Made by a program: the position numbers and the translations under genes. From the NCBI GenBank assembly GCA_019261985.1, contig JAFAQY010000101.1, positions 1 to 36,864 of the forward strand: a DNA stretch of 36,864 nucleotides, in the 5' to 3' direction. The stretch comes from Bryobacterales bacterium. Lineage in GTDB: Bacteria; Acidobacteriota; Terriglobia; Bryobacterales; Bryobacteraceae. Under the pieces are notes generated by a model. It searched no databases and was not told where the DNA came from. It saw only the letters and a program-made list of their open reading frames with translations. This document shows, piece by piece, positions 34,642-36,864 of the stretch; position 1 is the first letter of the stretch; each line of letters opens with the position of its first letter.

Positions 34642-36429
34642 ATGAAACGCATCACCGCAATCGCAACTTCAATCCTGCTGGCAGCCGCCTTGGCCGCTGC
34701 CCAAAACGCGCCGGATTTTCGAAAACCCCCGGGCGATGATTGGCCGTTCGTCGGAGGCGACTGGAGCAACACACGTTATTCCACGCTTACCGGCATCAAC
34801 ACGTCGAACGTGAAGACGATGAAGGGCGCGTGGATGGCGCGCCTGAACTCCGGGTTTGGGGCGCCCTATTCGCAACAGGGGACGCCGGTGGTGCGCGATG
34901 GAGTGATGTATATCACCACGGGGCAGCAGGACATTTTCGCGCTGGACGCGAAGACAGGCGCGACGCTGTGGGAGTATCGCACCACCTCCGACCCAGCGAC
35001 ACCCGATAACAAGGCGAAGCGGGGCGTGGCGGTCGGCGAAGGTTTGGTTTTCTCCGGCGAAATGGACGTTCGCAAGCAGGCGCCAGCCACCGCCGGAGGT
35101 CCACCGAAGCTTGAGCCTGTTACGCGCCTCATCGCTCTTGATCAGAAAACGGGAAAGGTCGCCTGGAAGCATGAAATCGGCGAAGATGTGCCCAAAGACC
35201 TGCGTAAATATGTCACCGCGCCGCCGCTATATTACAAGGGCCTTGTGTACATAAGCATTTCCGGCGGTGATGGCGGTCTGCGGGGGCGCATCACCGCGCA
35301 CGATGCCAAGACAGGCGCGGAAGTTTGGCATTGGTACGCAGTGCCCGCTCCCGGCGAGCCTGGAAGCGAAACCTGGGAAGGCGATTCCTGGAAAAAGGGC
35401 GGCGGCGCGATGTGGGTGCAGCCCGCGGTCGATCCCGACCTCGGACTCATTTACGTCAACACGGGCAATCCTTGGCCGGACTATAACGGGTCAGCCCGGG
35501 CCGGAGACAATCTGTTTACCGATTCCATCGTCGCCTTGGACGCGATGACCGGGAAGTACCGCTGGCATTTCCAGTCGGTGCATCACGATCTCTGGGATTT
35601 CGATATGCCCACTCCGGTCATTTTGTTCGATCAGGTTTATAACGGCCGCATGCACAAGGCGCTTGCCGCGCATTCCAAGCAAGGATGGGTTTACATCCTG
35701 GATCGCGAGACTGGTAAACCGCTAGTGAGTGTGGAGGAGAAGCCGGTTCCGCAGGAGCCGCGCCAGAAAACCGCGGCAACGCAACCGGTCCCGATCGGCG
35801 ATCCGACCGCGCCGCAATGCGCGGAACCGGTAAAGGGCTATGAGCAAGGCTGCATGTTCACGCCGCAGTGGAGCGACACGAACATCGCTCGACCCTCGGC
35901 TTCCGGCGATTGGGCTCCAGGGGCTTACGATCCACAAACCGGATATCTGTTCTTTACGGTTGGGGTTTCGACTCGCAAATTCAGCCCGACGGGCCGGGTA
36001 TCGGTGGTCGGAACCCGCGAATATGGGCTGATCACCGCGCTCGATTCTCGCACGAATAAGAAGATCTGGCAGAAGGAGGTTCCGTATCTGGCCGGATTCG
36101 GTAGCGGAGTTCTGGCCACGGCGGGCGGCCTGCTATTTCATGGCGGGTCGGATGGATTCTTCCGCGCGTTCGATTCGAAGACCGGAGAAGAGCTATGGCG
36201 TTTTCAAACCGGCTTCGGCGCGGACGCTCCGGCTGCAACGTACTCGATTGACGGAGAACAGTACGTGGCCATCGCCGCGGGCGGCAGCCGCGACGGCTAT
36301 CGCGAAGCTCGCGGCGACCTTGTCTGGAGCTTCAAGATTGGCGGAAAGCTGAATCCGCTGAATGGGCCGCCGGTGCCAAAGCCGGTCGTGACCACGGAGG
36401 CGGTGCCCAACCGTCCCGCGGAGCCGTGA
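34642..36429 (+). CDS. Periplasmic PQQ-dependent alcohol dehydrogenase-like quinoprotein
   Basis: A 595-residue protein with a signal peptide (MKRITAIATSILLAAALA then AAQ), an eight-bladed beta-propeller with tryptophan-docking repeats (FALDAKTGATLWEY, ALDQKTGKVAWKHE, AHDAKTGAEVWHWY, ALDAMTGKYRWHFQ, AFDSKTGEELWRFQ), and the quinoprotein active-site layout. Asn276 (NTGNPWPDYN) and the catalytic Asp319 (HHDLWDFD) are in place. The usual calcium-binding Glu appears as Asp210 (SGGDGGLRGRI). The vicinal Cys-Cys of methanol dehydrogenases is absent, and there is no cytochrome c domain. A further upstream ATG (34618) would add eight residues before the signal peptide. Electron acceptor unknown. No PQQ synthesis genes are nearby. 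Confidence 0.9.
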   Translation: MKRITAIATSILLAAALAAAQNAPDFRKPPGDDWPFVGGDWSNTRYSTLTGINTSNVKTMKGAWMARLNSGFGAPYSQQGTPVVRDGVMYITTGQQDIFALDAKTGATLWEYRTTSDPATPDNKAKRGVAVGEGLVFSGEMDVRKQAPATAGGPPKLEPVTRLIALDQKTGKVAWKHEIGEDVPKDLRKYVTAPPLYYKGLVYISISGGDGGLRGRITAHDAKTGAEVWHWYAVPAPGEPGSETWEGDSWKKGGGAMWVQPAVDPDLGLIYVNTGNPWPDYNGSARAGDNLFTDSIVALDAMTGKYRWHFQSVHHDLWDFDMPTPVILFDQVYNGRMHKALAAHSKQGWVYILDRETGKPLVSVEEKPVPQEPRQKTAATQPVPIGDPTAPQCAEPVKGYEQGCMFTPQWSDTNIARPSASGDWAPGAYDPQTGYLFFTVGVSTRKFSPTGRVSVVGTREYGLITALDSRTNKKIWQKEVPYLAGFGSGVLATAGGLLFHGGSDGFFRAFDSKTGEELWRFQTGFGADAPAATYSIDGEQYVAIAAGGSRDGYREARGDLVWSFKIGGKLNPLNGPPVPKPVVTTEAVPNRPAEP

Positions 36430-36864
36430 TAACTCCCGGCGCACTCTACTGGGCGACGCCTTCAGCCTGATCCGCGAGTTTCGTCAGCGCCTGTGCCCAC
36501 GTCCGCGCTTTTCATTTGAAGCATCGTTTGACCGCTTTGGCTACACGATGCTCCGGTCCCCGTCGGCGGCTTTTTAGTCGCTGCAAGGCCGGGCAACATC
36601 GTTACGCAAATGGCCCAGACCGCAATATGCATTGCCATTAGGGCGAGAGCTTCTGGCCACCCACCTCAAACCAATGCAGCGTCGCGAGCGCAACATCCGG
36701 CAACAGTGAAATCGCGAGGACTTTCAATGCTAGCACGCGATACTCGCGCACTGGCTCTAGAGAATTATCCAATGCAAGATGAGCATGAAATCGGACTTGT
36801 TTCCAATGCAAGATGAGCATGAAACTGGGAGGAGCGAGGTAGGCATGCTGCGGCCGGATGCAGG
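36430..36864. other. Gene-free end of window
   Basis: No gene can be supported in these 435 bases. Short open frames on both strands lack ribosome binding sites and recognisable motifs. On the minus strand near 36452-36510, a piece reading KARTWAQALTKLADQAEGVA before a stop looks like the tail of a protein, but the frame is closed a few codons upstream. The region may contain decayed coding sequence. A short direct repeat is annotated at 36768-36824. Confidence 0.4.
36768..36824. repeat. 23-base direct repeat, two copies
   Basis: An identical 23-base unit beginning TCCAATGCAAGATGAG occurs at 36768-36790 and 36802-36824, separated by 11 unrelated bases. Further copies are not seen in the last 40 bases, but the window ends soon after. 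Confidence 0.85.

Noticed and set aside
36452-36510. Protein tail on the minus strand (KARTWAQALTKLADQAEG)
   Set aside because: The frame is closed a few codons upstream and no start or family could be identified; left as possible decayed sequence.
36768-36824. CRISPR array
   Set aside because: Only two 23-base repeats with an 11-base spacer; too few and too short, and no cas genes are present.

Overview
The window looks like chromosomal DNA from an acidobacterium of the Solibacter/Bryobacter type. This is inferred from gene content: a TIGR03437-type secreted NHL-repeat protein, a PadR regulator coupled to an ADOP-type (MacB/FtsX) permease, a TIGR02999-type ECF sigma factor next to a serine/threonine kinase, secreted 'PDLSGVW' proteins, and high-GC codon use. 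LpxA indicates a Gram-negative envelope. No rRNA, tRNA, intact insertion sequence or CRISPR array was seen.

Layout. 1-3440: the 3' end of one uvrA, a decayed hicBA toxin-antitoxin remnant and a secreted prolyl oligopeptidase. 3533-5977: a TetR regulator divergent from a DoxX-like/membrane protein/short-chain dehydrogenase operon, with two matching inverted repeats over the promoter. 6255-8449: feoA-feoB ferrous iron uptake. 8479-11847: two divergent genes sharing one N-terminal DNA-binding-like domain, then a reverse-strand pair encoding a LuxI/FeeM-like GNAT synthase and an isoprenylcysteine-methyltransferase-like enzyme.

12082-19440 is the most interesting part: an NHL/TIGR03437 secreted protein, a truncated TIGR03437 protein with a second secreted protein, and then an operon of ECF sigma factor, CsgG-like protein and membrane-anchored serine/threonine kinase. 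A ~150-bp leader is duplicated upstream of the first two units. The core of this leader recurs, with nearly fixed spacing, directly in front of the sigma factor gene. This suggests, but does not prove, an autoregulated envelope or secretion regulon.

19565-29234: a YdcH-like (DUF465) protein, a glycosyltransferase fused to a RimI-like acetyltransferase, a nucleotidyltransferase overlapping a full-length second uvrA, an M20 peptidase, a nonsense-broken antitoxin, an orphan oxidase subunit III and lpxA. 29252-36429: a secreted acidobacterial protein of unknown function, the PadR-permease pair, a small secreted carboxypeptidase-regulatory-like protein, a LysW-like zinc ribbon with a very acidic tail, an unknown protein and a PQQ-dependent dehydrogenase. 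The last 435 bases hold no gene I can support. Functions come from reading motifs and family knowledge; no database search was run.
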